64,000 nucleotides of DNA from an uncultured Lachnospiraceae bacterium (GTDB taxonomy: Bacteria > Bacillota > Clostridia > Lachnospirales > Lachnospiraceae): positions 1 to 64,000 of the forward strand of contig CAJUPJ010000009.1 of NCBI GenBank assembly GCA_910588655.1, written 5' to 3'. This document shows positions 36,590 through 45,140 of the stretch, one piece after another. The notes under the pieces are model-generated. The model was not told the origin of the DNA, did no database searches, and worked only from the letters and a program-made list of their open reading frames with translations. Numbering within the stretch: position 1 is the stretch's first letter; each line of letters opens with the position of its first letter. Position numbers and translations under genes: made by a program.

Positions 36590-38917
36590 TTAATAATCCT
36601 CGTCATCTACTTCTATTGAAATAGAAAATTCTTCAGTTGTACCATCTTCAAACTCTACTTCAAATGTCCAGTAGTAGTTATCATCTGTTACAGGCTGTGA
36701 TATACTTCTTACTGCCGCATTGCCGCCAGATTCTGTATAAGTACAGCTTACATTAGTAAGGTCAGAAAGCGTCAGGTCAAGCTTATCTTCTGGATAACCT
36801 GGAGAGTCAGGGTCAGCATCAGGGTAAAGCAGGTCATAGTATTCATATGAACCAGCTTTGAAAAATTCTCTTGGAGTGAAGTATGCCTGGAACTCTTTGT
36901 TTCCATCTTCAAACTGGTTGAATTCATCATCATTCAGTGATGAAGTTGCTGGATATGGACTGGATGGTATATGTCTTGTTGCACCACCAACTTTTACAAT
37001 AACATCTGACAGTATTGAGTTAGTGTCAAATTCTGCTGTATTAAGGTAGATTGGCACTTCTTCAACTGTATTGTCCTCATCATTAAGCTGTATGCTTAGT
37101 GACCATTCCGTTCCACCATATGATTCAAGCCCTATAAGTTCATAACCAGAGTTTGCCAGTGTGATGGTAAAGTCATTGATTGAAATATTTTCAAAGTTTG
37201 TACCATAGTCAATATAATCACTATAGCCATCATCATCACCAAATAAACATTCTAATCCTGTATCACTTGCATATCCATAATATGTCTTATTGTTATAGTC
37301 AAGCCTTATGCTGTTTATAATATTGCATGCAACAGGGTCGTCTAAGAACTGTTCTAAGCTTATATCTGTACCGCCTGGATTACTTGAAGGCCTTGGAGGT
37401 TTTGGACTGCTTGATGTGCCAGGTACTGGTGTACTTGATGTACCTGGTTTTGGAGTAGCTGTTGTACCAGGTGCTGGTGTGTAATTTGGTGTGTAACCAG
37501 CCTCACGCACAGTTATATTAAAAGAACCTATTTTTTTCCTTGACCTTGTAGTAGTTTTTGTCTGTGCATTTGTATTAACCATAGTTTCATAAACAGATAT
37601 TTCTGTAGTACCAACTTTTCTAGGTGTTATTACAAGATAATCTTCTTCTTTGTTAGTACCAGCAGAGCCTACACCACATATACTTGAACTTGCAGATGTA
37701 TAGTCATAAACTGCTTTTAAGTTCCTGCATTCAAATGGATATCTGCCAAATGTATCATTACTTCCAAGTGATACTTCATATCCATTTTCAGCTAATTCTT
37801 TAAGAATGTACGCCTGGCTGACAGTTACATCTACAGTATCTTCTAAAACCCTGGTCTTACCACCTCTTACTTCTTCAATAGAAACAGATGTAATACCATA
37901 ACCTATTGCTTCAAGGTTAGTTGACCTGTTTTTTATTTCTTCAGTTTTAAGCACAGATGCATCTTTAGGCGTAAGTTTATATTGTGCGCCTGCAACTTTA
38001 TTCTGGATTACAATGCCAGTATTGCCAACAGTAATTACTTCACCAAAACCTATTAAAACATCTTTATTAAGAAATGAAATAAATGTTTCATCTGTAAGGT
38101 TTACTTTAAATGAACCTATGTTATGTTTTGTTTTATTGGATAATGTCTCATCAACAGTAATTGAGCAGGTCTGTACGCCTTTGCCCCTGGATGTTGATGA
38201 AATACGTGTATTTGAAGTAGTTACAAGGCTTGAATTGTCTGATTTGAGTTCATATCTTGAAGTGGATTCCATATCATCAAGTAAATCAGTGATATTAATA
38301 TTGGAATTATAAGCCATTTTTATTTCTTCCATTTTAATGGATGCACCTTCTACAGACAATGCTATTGAACCAACTTTCCTGCTTCTGTTGTTATATACCT
38401 CATGTACTGATATTGCAGTCCTGCCTGCTTTTTTAGCTGTTATAACACCATCAGACCCACCCTTTGCTACAGCAGATACAGAACTTGTAATAATATATGA
38501 AGCATTTGGATTTATTCCACTAAGATAATCGTTAGGGTTTAATGTATCCCCGGTAAGCATATCCATAGCTTTATAATCTGTTTTTAATGAAGATTTATGG
38601 ATTGTTACCTTAAATGTACCAACTGAATAAAAATCACCTTTGTACTTATATCTTATTTTTATTGATGCAGAACCACTGTTAATTCCAGTAATTACACCTT
38701 TTGAATTTACTTTTGCAATTTTGGTTTTATTAGAAGTAAATATATAAGTTGCTTTTTTAAGTTTGCCAGTTAATGGTATAGTATATTTTTCATTAATAAA
38801 AATAGTGCTTTCACTGGTTTTAAGTTTTGTCTTGGAAGCAGCTTCTGCTTTAATTTTACTTCCTGGAAAACCAATGCAAAGTAAAAGCATCAGGCATAGA
38901 AAGCCTATTTTTTTCAT
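36590..38917 (-). CDS. Secreted BIG2-repeat surface protein
   Basis: A 775-residue exported protein. A signal peptide (MKKIGFLCLMLLLCIGF...AEAASK) is followed by several Ig-like repeats with the BIG2 pattern (TSNKTKIAKVNSKGVITGIN, GSASIKIRYKYKG). Repeats recur with a closing GSFKV/GTFKV-like strand to about residue 470. A proline/threonine-rich linker (TPAPGTTATPKPG and similar) leads to a 270-residue C-terminal domain, acidic and strand-rich, that I do not recognise. No LPXTG or membrane anchor is seen. It is followed by tmk after 17 bp. Confidence 0.75.
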   Translation of the reverse strand: MKKIGFLCLMLLLCIGFPGSKIKAEAASKTKLKTSESTIFINEKYTIPLTGKLKKATYIFTSNKTKIAKVNSKGVITGINSGSASIKIRYKYKGDFYSVGTFKVTIHKSSLKTDYKAMDMLTGDTLNPNDYLSGINPNASYIITSSVSAVAKGGSDGVITAKKAGRTAISVHEVYNNRSRKVGSIALSVEGASIKMEEIKMAYNSNINITDLLDDMESTSRYELKSDNSSLVTTSNTRISSTSRGKGVQTCSITVDETLSNKTKHNIGSFKVNLTDETFISFLNKDVLIGFGEVITVGNTGIVIQNKVAGAQYKLTPKDASVLKTEEIKNRSTNLEAIGYGITSVSIEEVRGGKTRVLEDTVDVTVSQAYILKELAENGYEVSLGSNDTFGRYPFECRNLKAVYDYTSASSSICGVGSAGTNKEEDYLVITPRKVGTTEISVYETMVNTNAQTKTTTRSRKKIGSFNITVREAGYTPNYTPAPGTTATPKPGTSSTPVPGTSSSPKPPRPSSNPGGTDISLEQFLDDPVACNIINSIRLDYNNKTYYGYASDTGLECLFGDDDGYSDYIDYGTNFENISINDFTITLANSGYELIGLESYGGTEWSLSIQLNDEDNTVEEVPIYLNTAEFDTNSILSDVIVKVGGATRHIPSSPYPATSSLNDDEFNQFEDGNKEFQAYFTPREFFKAGSYEYYDLLYPDADPDSPGYPEDKLDLTLSDLTNVSCTYTESGGNAAVRSISQPVTDDNYYWTFEVEFEDGTTEEFSISIEVDDEDY

Positions 38918-38958
38918 ATATGTTTCTTCCTCCTTTCTTTAATATTTTAAATAAAATG

Positions 38959-40113
38959 TTAAAACTTGGATTTAATGACTTTAATAGTGTCATTACTTTT
39001 GCTTGCGTCAGAGCATACGGCAAATACAGTATCTTCCAATGTATGGGACTGGTTGTATTCCATAACTGCTGCATTTATTGTGAATTGCTCAGTCTGTCTT
39101 TGCTTTATAACGGCTATGTATTTATTAACTGCAAGCATAGCCTGTTCCCCGGTTGTTTCGACCAGAAGGCATACTATCTGGTCATTGCCGAAGCGTCCTA
39201 CAATATCATTAATTCTGGAATTTGAACGTATAATGCTTGCACACTGGCACAGGCACTGTATCTCCCTGTCAGAACTGGCGCAGTTTATCTGCAGGGCTAC
39301 AAAAGATAACGGGTTATGGTATCTTTTGTGGCGCTCTACTTCTTTAAAAGTATCGTCATAAAACCCTTTTTTGCTTAGCAGCCCTGTAAGTGGGTCATTA
39401 CGGGAAACTGCTTTTTCATAAATTGAAACAGGGTCATAATTCTGGCGTCTCTGCGCAAGGAGTTTGAAATTAAGCGTAGCACGTTTTACTGAACGTACAC
39501 CAAGACATACTTTCCATGAATTTCCATCAAATACTACATATTTATGTGCTGTGCTTTTGTCTGTTTTAGATGTCTGTAAGTCTATATCATTTATAATTAC
39601 TGCAAATTCTGTAACTTTTGGGTATACTGTGTCTTCAATACGGCATTTGTTGTATACTTTATAAAGCTGTATGCGGTAATCCTGCATTTCATAACATGAA
39701 CTTATAGCTTCTCTCCATTCTTTAAACTGGGAAAGGGTTACTCTTGTCTGGTCTTCGAGTGACAGGCAGGAATAAGCATTATCCCAGTTTTTAGTAAGCA
39801 TAGCATGGAAAAACTGGTCTAGTACATCTTTGGGGGATGCGCTTAATATCCCACGGTTAGAAAATGACATAGAGGAAACATATGAAGCCCTGTTTGTATT
39901 ATTTGAAAGCCATTTTTTATGGTATTCTGTACGGCTTGTACTGTCACTAAGTATACGGTAAGCTTCGTTTATCTCTAACATTCTGTCATCTTCGTTAGTA
40001 TTGTTACTTGTATCTGGATGGTATAGTGTGCACAATTTGCGGTAAGCAGCTTTTATTACTTCTGGTGAAGCATCATAGTGCACTTGTAATATATGGTAAT
40101 AGTCTTTAAACAT
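38959..40113 (-). CDS. DnaJ-domain / degenerate GGDEF fusion protein
   Basis: A 384-residue cytoplasmic protein. Residues 1-66 are a J domain with the HPD motif at 32-34, expected to stimulate DnaK. Residues about 92-220 form a middle domain of NTF2-like look (DVLDQFFHAMLTKNWDNAYSCL). Residues about 238-384 resemble a GGDEF domain: NDPLTGLLSKKGFYDD is typical, but the signature reads GNDQI (309-313) instead of GGDEF, so cyclic-di-GMP synthesis is unlikely and nucleotide binding or sensing is more likely. A GGAGGAA site lies unusually far (19 nt) from the ATG. It starts the BIG2-tmk-holB series. Confidence 0.75.
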   Translation of the reverse strand: MFKDYYHILQVHYDASPEVIKAAYRKLCTLYHPDTSNNTNEDDRMLEINEAYRILSDSTSRTEYHKKWLSNNTNRASYVSSMSFSNRGILSASPKDVLDQFFHAMLTKNWDNAYSCLSLEDQTRVTLSQFKEWREAISSCYEMQDYRIQLYKVYNKCRIEDTVYPKVTEFAVIINDIDLQTSKTDKSTAHKYVVFDGNSWKVCLGVRSVKRATLNFKLLAQRRQNYDPVSIYEKAVSRNDPLTGLLSKKGFYDDTFKEVERHKRYHNPLSFVALQINCASSDREIQCLCQCASIIRSNSRINDIVGRFGNDQIVCLLVETTGEQAMLAVNKYIAVIKQRQTEQFTINAAVMEYNQSHTLEDTVFAVCSDASKSNDTIKVIKSKF

Positions 40114-40189
40114 TTGAGATTTTATTGTATGTTCCTCCCTTCTTCCATTGTATTTTATTGTAATATTTACATTTTTTTACAATATCTGG

Positions 40190-40231
40190 TAAAAAAGGTA
40201 TGATAACATCCAATTTATGTCATCATACCAC
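40190..40231 (-). terminator. Rho-independent terminator of murA
   Basis: On the minus strand GGTATGATGACAT pairs with ATGTTATCATACC (one G-U pair), followed by TTTTTT. It lies 20 bp after murA. Confidence 0.9.
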
Positions 40232-40251
40232 AAAAAAGCATCATAATTTTG

Positions 40252-41553
40252 TCAGCTTACTTTTAATTTGAATTTTTGTACTGCGCGTTCATCATCTACA
40301 GGTATTTTCTGCATTGAAGCGCCAAGTGCAGTCATCTTTCTTTCAAAATTTTCGTATCCACGTTCAATGTAATGGATAGAATCTATAGTAGTATAGCCAT
40401 CAGCTACAAGCCCGGCAACAACAAGTGCAGCACCAGCCCTTAAATCAGGTGCTGTTACTGATGCACCAGTAAGCCCGTCAACACCTTCAATTATGGCTAT
40501 ATTTCCTTCAACTTTAATAGATGCACCCATACGGGACAGTTCATCAACATATTTAAACCTGTTTTCAAAAAGACTTTCAGTTACTATACTTGTTCCAGAA
40601 GACATTGCAAGCAGTGTTGAAATCTGCGGCTGCATATCTGTAGGAAACCCCGGGTATGGAAGTGTCTTAATCTGTGTATGGCATAACCTGCTGTTACATG
40701 TTACCCTTACTGCATCATCAAATTCTTCAACTGTTGCCCCTATTTCATTAAGCTTGACAGAAATTGCTTCTAAATGGCGTGGTATAACGTTTTTTATAAG
40801 GACATCGCCTCTGGTTGCAGCAGCAGCAACCATAAAAGTACCTGCTTCAATCTGGTCAGGTATAATAGGATATTCGCTTGCATGTAATTTTGTTACACCG
40901 TTAATACGGATTTTATCAGTACCTGCACCTTTTATATCAGCACCCATGCTGTTAAGGAAGTTTGCCACATCAACAACGTGTGGTTCTTTAGCAGCATTTT
41001 CAATAACTGTGCGGCCTTCTGCCATACATGCAGCAAGCATAATATTTATTGTAGCACCAACAGTTACAACATCAAAATAAATGTGTTTGCCAATAAGTTT
41101 GTCTGCTGATGCATTTATCATTCCATATTCAATATTTACAGTAGCCCCAAGTGCCCTGAATCCTTTGAGATGCTGGTCAATAGGACGGCTTCCTATATCA
41201 CATCCTCCTGGAAGGACTACATTTGCTTTATTATATTTGCCAAGTAAAGCGCCAAGCAGATAATAAGAGCCACGTATTTTGCGTATGGCTTCATAATCAA
41301 TTATGACATCATTAATGGTGCTTCCGTTAATTCTGACTGAATGTGGGTTTATGCGTTCAACAACTGCCCCTATTCCGCTGATAGCTTCTAATAATACATT
41401 AATATCCCTTACATCTGGCAGATTGTCAATTAAAACTGTTTCATCTGTCATAATAGCTGCTGCAAGTATGCCAAGAGCAGCATTTTTAGCGCCACCGATT
41501 GTTACCTCTCCGTGTAAAGGTGTTCCACCTTTAATAATATACTGGTTTTCCAT
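40252..41553 (-). CDS. murA: UDP-N-acetylglucosamine 1-carboxyvinyltransferase MurA
   Basis: A 433-residue MurA, first committed enzyme of peptidoglycan synthesis, moving enolpyruvate from PEP to UDP-GlcNAc. IKGGTPLHGEVTIGGAKNAAL is the family start. The catalytic cysteine, target of fosfomycin, is present in LPGGCDIGSRPIDQH. PYPGFPTDMQPQ and LRAGAALVVAGLVADG are also conserved. Start 41553 follows GAGGTG. It is a single-gene unit with a terminator. Confidence 0.95.
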   Translation of the reverse strand: MENQYIIKGGTPLHGEVTIGGAKNAALGILAAAIMTDETVLIDNLPDVRDINVLLEAISGIGAVVERINPHSVRINGSTINDVIIDYEAIRKIRGSYYLLGALLGKYNKANVVLPGGCDIGSRPIDQHLKGFRALGATVNIEYGMINASADKLIGKHIYFDVVTVGATINIMLAACMAEGRTVIENAAKEPHVVDVANFLNSMGADIKGAGTDKIRINGVTKLHASEYPIIPDQIEAGTFMVAAAATRGDVLIKNVIPRHLEAISVKLNEIGATVEEFDDAVRVTCNSRLCHTQIKTLPYPGFPTDMQPQISTLLAMSSGTSIVTESLFENRFKYVDELSRMGASIKVEGNIAIIEGVDGLTGASVTAPDLRAGAALVVAGLVADGYTTIDSIHYIERGYENFERKMTALGASMQKIPVDDERAVQKFKLKVS

Positions 41554-41711
41554 ATTGTTGCACCTCATAATATATATTCAAACGTAAGTAGTATTCTATA
41601 AACAATTTTATAAATCTGTACTGTCACAAATAATATCTGCTATATGCCTTTATCAATTTACATAGTTTAACGCATAACATTATTATAAACAAATGATTAA
41701 TTATGTCAACT

Positions 41712-43571
41712 CTATTTTTTACGGTTTTCAAAATAAACAAATGAATCTATGGCATCAAAAATATCCTGGAATGTCCTGCGCGGCGCAGCATCAATATATT
41801 TCTTTAATATCCGCTGCTCATCTTCCCCGTGGTATTTTCCATAAAAAATATCGAAAAGATTATGGCCGCGCACGTAAATTTTTATGTTTTCCATATTATC
41901 TTTTATATCTTGTTTGCTTTTTATACGTATGTTAAGAGTTTTTTGCATTCTTTTGAAACTGTTAAGCCTGAAAAGGTAGTCTTTATATTTTTTATATAAT
42001 ATATTATAGAAGTCTTCCTCATTTTTAATTACTCCAATTTTTGCCATTACAGAAGGTTCTAAAAAATAGTTTTCAAAAGAATAATATTTTAGAATAAGTA
42101 CGTTTTCTGGTTCAACTTTTGGAAGATTGCCAGGGTCTTCTTTGGAGCGCTGGCTGTAATAACTGCAAAGCTGCTTTTTTAAATGTTTAGGGTTTTTACC
42201 ATCGCTGTCACGTATCATAAGGAACTGGTCTTTAAGATACAATTTATTTATGTATTTTAAATTGGCATATGTTTTAATATTGGTGCAGCTGTTTACAGGT
42301 ATTATGGTAATGCGTGAAAGATTGCCATCACTATCATATATTTCAGAATAATATTTTTCTAAAAGTAATGGAAGGCGGTTGCTGTCCTGTTTGCCTTCAA
42401 CTATAAATACAAAGCTGACATTCATAAGGTCATTGGCAGTATATCCTAAATCATCAAGTATTACATCAATATCCGAATTTTCTTTTACTATTGTGTAATA
42501 TTCACTATCAAGTATAACTTCTTTAATTTGTTTTGTAGAAAAGTTAAAAATCATATTTGGTGAATGTGTTGAAAAAATCACCTGGTTTTTCTTGGAAAGC
42601 CTGAATAAAATTTCACTTGCAACTTTCTGTAACTGTGGGTGCAGGTAAATCTCAGGGTCTTCCATCAGGATAATACATGGAAGGGTATCATCTTCTTCTA
42701 TATATGTTTCAAGAAGTGACAGTGCATAAATGCTTTTTAATCCTTCGCCAAGCATATTTATAGAGCCAAGAGAGCCGCCGCGTTCTTTATTATATACCTG
42801 TGTGTCAATCTTTAATAAGTGGTCTATGTCAAAATCCATAACATAACGTATTTCCTGTGAAGGGCTTCCGTTTTCATGGAAATGGCGGTTTACTTTTGTA
42901 GCAAATTCTGCCAGCTTTGTATGAAAAAGTTTATATTGTAAAAGACGCGCAGTTTCAAAAAGGGTCAGTTCCTCAGGTGCTTTTTTATTAATAAGCCCTA
43001 TGCACTGGAAGCACAGGTTGCATTTTCTCGCAGAATCAAAAGTACATTCGTTATCCTTAAGCATTTTAAAGGATTCTTTATCATAGAAACTGAATACATC
43101 ATTCTGCAGCGTCTCGAGATTTCTGTTCTGGTCTATATGGTATATTTTGGGAATAATTTGTTTTATATAGTGGTTATTTTTATGAAATCCATCTTTATAA
43201 TGTATGGAAAAATCAGGGCTTATATAACAGTTAAAGCAAATTATGCCATCCTGGAATGATGGCAGTTTTGTTTTAAATTCTTCAAGCCATTTGTCATAAT
43301 TTCTTGTTTTGCTTAATATTCCTTTAGTATAATAATAATTTAAGTCATCATCTGTAAGTGAAATCTGCATTGATATTTCAACTGGCTTGCTGGAATCTAA
43401 AAACTCATGCGGATGAATCTGGCGGAGTCCTGCTGTAATAAGTATTGCATCTATTACAGAAGTTTTGCCAGTGCTGTTTTTACCAACAAGTATAAGAGAA
43501 TTTTCCATATTATTAATTTCAAGCCCGCGTATGGATTTGAAATTAACGATTTTAAGATAATTAATTTTCAT
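41712..43571 (-). CDS. OLD-family ATPase/TOPRIM nuclease-like protein
   Basis: A 619-residue protein with an SMC/ABC-like ATPase and a TOPRIM domain. Walker A is GKNSTGKT (30-37), signature NMLGEGLKS (272-280), Walker B ILMEDPE (301-307) and the H-loop STHS (334-337). TOPRIM residues are Glu392 (VFIVEGKQDS) and Asp455/Asp457 (IRDSDG). Two Cys pairs (CFNC at 112-115; CNLCFQC at 184-190) inside the ATPase may bind zinc. OLD proteins include phage exclusion and Gabija GajA nucleases. No GajB-like helicase is adjacent, so a stand-alone role is inferred. Confidence 0.8.
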   Translation of the reverse strand: MKINYLKIVNFKSIRGLEINNMENSLILVGKNSTGKTSVIDAILITAGLRQIHPHEFLDSSKPVEISMQISLTDDDLNYYYTKGILSKTRNYDKWLEEFKTKLPSFQDGIICFNCYISPDFSIHYKDGFHKNNHYIKQIIPKIYHIDQNRNLETLQNDVFSFYDKESFKMLKDNECTFDSARKCNLCFQCIGLINKKAPEELTLFETARLLQYKLFHTKLAEFATKVNRHFHENGSPSQEIRYVMDFDIDHLLKIDTQVYNKERGGSLGSINMLGEGLKSIYALSLLETYIEEDDTLPCIILMEDPEIYLHPQLQKVASEILFRLSKKNQVIFSTHSPNMIFNFSTKQIKEVILDSEYYTIVKENSDIDVILDDLGYTANDLMNVSFVFIVEGKQDSNRLPLLLEKYYSEIYDSDGNLSRITIIPVNSCTNIKTYANLKYINKLYLKDQFLMIRDSDGKNPKHLKKQLCSYYSQRSKEDPGNLPKVEPENVLILKYYSFENYFLEPSVMAKIGVIKNEEDFYNILYKKYKDYLFRLNSFKRMQKTLNIRIKSKQDIKDNMENIKIYVRGHNLFDIFYGKYHGEDEQRILKKYIDAAPRRTFQDIFDAIDSFVYFENRKK

Positions 43572-43617
43572 AATAAATATTCCCTTTCTCATATTATATG
43601 GTATAAAGTGTTTTTTG

Positions 43618-44205
43618 TTACTTTTTCCTATGTTTTGTTTGTGTGCCTTTTTTTACAGAAAAACCGAAAGTACCAGCCTGTTTTCCAAGAGCAAAATAAG
43701 AGCCATGCGAGTAAGCTATGAGATTTGTCTGCTCAAGGTGGAACTTATTATTTTTATCAATGTATTCTGTACCAGCATGTACTGCTGTTACATCTGCAAT
43801 AAACATATGGTGTGAACCAAGTTCTTTTATTTCTGTTACATGACATTCAATATTTACAGGGGCTTCTTTAATCATAGGGCATTGGACAGTGTCTGCTTTT
43901 TCCTTTGTTAAATGGCATGATTTCCATTTATCAGTATCCCTGCCAGAGCGGACACCACAAAAATCAGTTGCATACGCCAGTTTTTCAGTAGTAAGGTTTA
44001 TTACAAATTCACCTGTCTTTTTTATTATATCATATGAAAAGCGTTCCGGGCGTACCGAAATATACAACATTGGCGGGTTAGTACAGATTGTACCTGTCCA
44101 GGCAACAGTAATAATATTGGAAAAATTGTTAATATCGCCACAGCTTACCAGGACTGCTGGGACAGGGTAAAGCATATTACCTGGTTTAAAATTAGTTTTA
44201 GGCAT
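43618..44205 (-). CDS. Flavin reductase-like domain protein
   Basis: A 195-residue protein of the flavin reductase-like, FMN-binding split-barrel family: NMLYPVPAVLVSCGD, NIITVAWTGTICTNPPMLYISV, and RFSYDIIKKTGEFVINL. Members bind FMN and move electrons; the partner is unknown. Cysteine in DFCGVRSGRDTDKW is common in anaerobe homologues. It precedes the OLD gene by 46 bp on the same strand and may be co-transcribed. Confidence 0.85.
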   Translation of the reverse strand: MPKTNFKPGNMLYPVPAVLVSCGDINNFSNIITVAWTGTICTNPPMLYISVRPERFSYDIIKKTGEFVINLTTEKLAYATDFCGVRSGRDTDKWKSCHLTKEKADTVQCPMIKEAPVNIECHVTEIKELGSHHMFIADVTAVHAGTEYIDKNNKFHLEQTNLIAYSHGSYFALGKQAGTFGFSVKKGTQTKHRKK

Positions 44206-44216
44206 GTTTGACCTCC

Positions 44217-44365
44217 GGGGAATTAGTGGTGGTTATATTGATGTTAGTTGTGGTGACGGACGGTTTCTGTGCCAGAGCCAGAATATTGCTGGCATCTGGC
44301 ACGTGAAACCTGTTCAGTTGCCATTACCTTCACTTTCGTCTGATTCCGCCCACCACACAATTTCC
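44217..44365. repeat. Nested palindromic element, copy 1
   Basis: The core, 44255-44312 (58 bp), folds as GGTTTC...GTGCCAGA...CCAG-loop-CTGG...TCTGGCAC...GAAACC. Outer imperfect inverted arms are GGAATTAGTGGTGG (from 44218) and CCACCACACAATTTCC (44350-44365). The core occurs again, inverted, at 45042-45099 with only two base differences. It fills most of the 398-bp gap between the flavin reductase-like gene and the next gene. A CGTCCGTCC motif at 44438-44446 may pair with GGACGG at the start of the core. Confidence 0.75.
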
Positions 44366-44603
44366 AGTTGTTATGTTGATTTTGCTAGGTACAGTAAGTT
44401 TCTAATGGAATAATTTAGTGGAACTCTGGAGACCTTGCGTCCGTCCATCCAAAAAAACTGGAAACTACTACATTCATTATATCATAAAATAATACTACAC
44501 AAACAAAAATTATTGTGATAAAATAAAAAGTACTAAAAAAGGAATACGGCTTGTGTTAATTATTACATCATTATTTTTTTATACATAGAAAGGCAGGGAT
44601 ATA

Positions 44604-44945
44604 ATGGCAAAATATCTGGAATTTGAATCAATGACGGAAGGTCTTGAAAATAAGGTTGTCCAGAATTTAAAGTTCAGGACAGGTAATTTTTTATGGAAAA
44701 TAAAGTTTAATGTACCTTTAGACCCTAGTACAGTTAATAATGTAAATTTATATGTTACATCTGTAAATTTAGCACCTCTTAGGACTTCTATCAGGTATAA
44801 CTCTATGGATAATGAAATAGAGATAGAACCTTTAGAACCATATGCCCAGAATGAGTCTTATATTTTAAATATTACAACTAATGTAGCATCGGCTGGAGGA
44901 AAGCACCTGCGTGAGCCGCTGCAGGTACAGTTTAAGATAGAATAG
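44604..44945 (+). CDS. Small Ig-like (SbsA/BIG5-type) domain protein
   Basis: A 113-residue protein with no signal peptide. The pattern VPLDPSTVNNVNLYVT, DNEIEIEPLEPYAQNESYILNITTNV and SAGGKHLREPLQVQFKIE matches the Ig-like domain seen in SbsA and BIG5 proteins, normally part of larger secreted proteins. A good site (AAAGGCAGGG) precedes the ATG. It is flanked by inverted copies of the palindromic element. A single cytoplasmic Ig-like domain is unusual; function unknown. Confidence 0.65.
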   Translation: MAKYLEFESMTEGLENKVVQNLKFRTGNFLWKIKFNVPLDPSTVNNVNLYVTSVNLAPLRTSIRYNSMDNEIEIEPLEPYAQNESYILNITTNVASAGGKHLREPLQVQFKIE

Positions 44946-44994
44946 ACAGTCCAGAAGTTTAATAAATGGCTGGCAGAATAACCTGTGGCTCTCC

Positions 44995-45130
44995 ATAATT
45001 TAAAGTTATCTTGTTGTTCTTTTAGTGCAGATTGATGGTGGCAGGTTTCACGTGCCAGATGCCAGTAATATTCTGGCTCTGGCATAGAAACCGTCCGTCA
45101 TACCAAAAACACAAGATAACTGTAAATTAT
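44995..45130. repeat. Nested palindromic element, copy 2 (MITE-like)
   Basis: A 136-bp unit bounded by 19-bp inverted arms, ATAATTTAAAGTTATCTTG and its near-complement (18 of 19 pairs), with the 58-bp palindromic core at 45042-45099 inside. The core is the reverse complement of copy 1 with 56 of 58 bases identical. It separates the Ig-like gene from the convergent FN3 protein gene. No transposase gene is in the window. Confidence 0.75.
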
Positions 45131-45140
45131 CTATATGGAT

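Noticed and set aside
44292..44310. CACGTGAAAC in the palindromic cores as extra parS sites
   Set aside because: Only half of the parS palindrome matches (about 12 of 16 bases); the other arm belongs to the hairpin stem.
44204..44413. A 69-codon plus-strand frame across the palindromic element
   Set aside because: It has no ribosome-binding site, overlaps the start of the flavin reductase-like gene and is explained by the repeat.
43618..44446. Retron or reverse-transcriptase system with the folded region near 44.3 kb
   Set aside because: The region could suggest a structured RNA, but no reverse transcriptase is present nearby.
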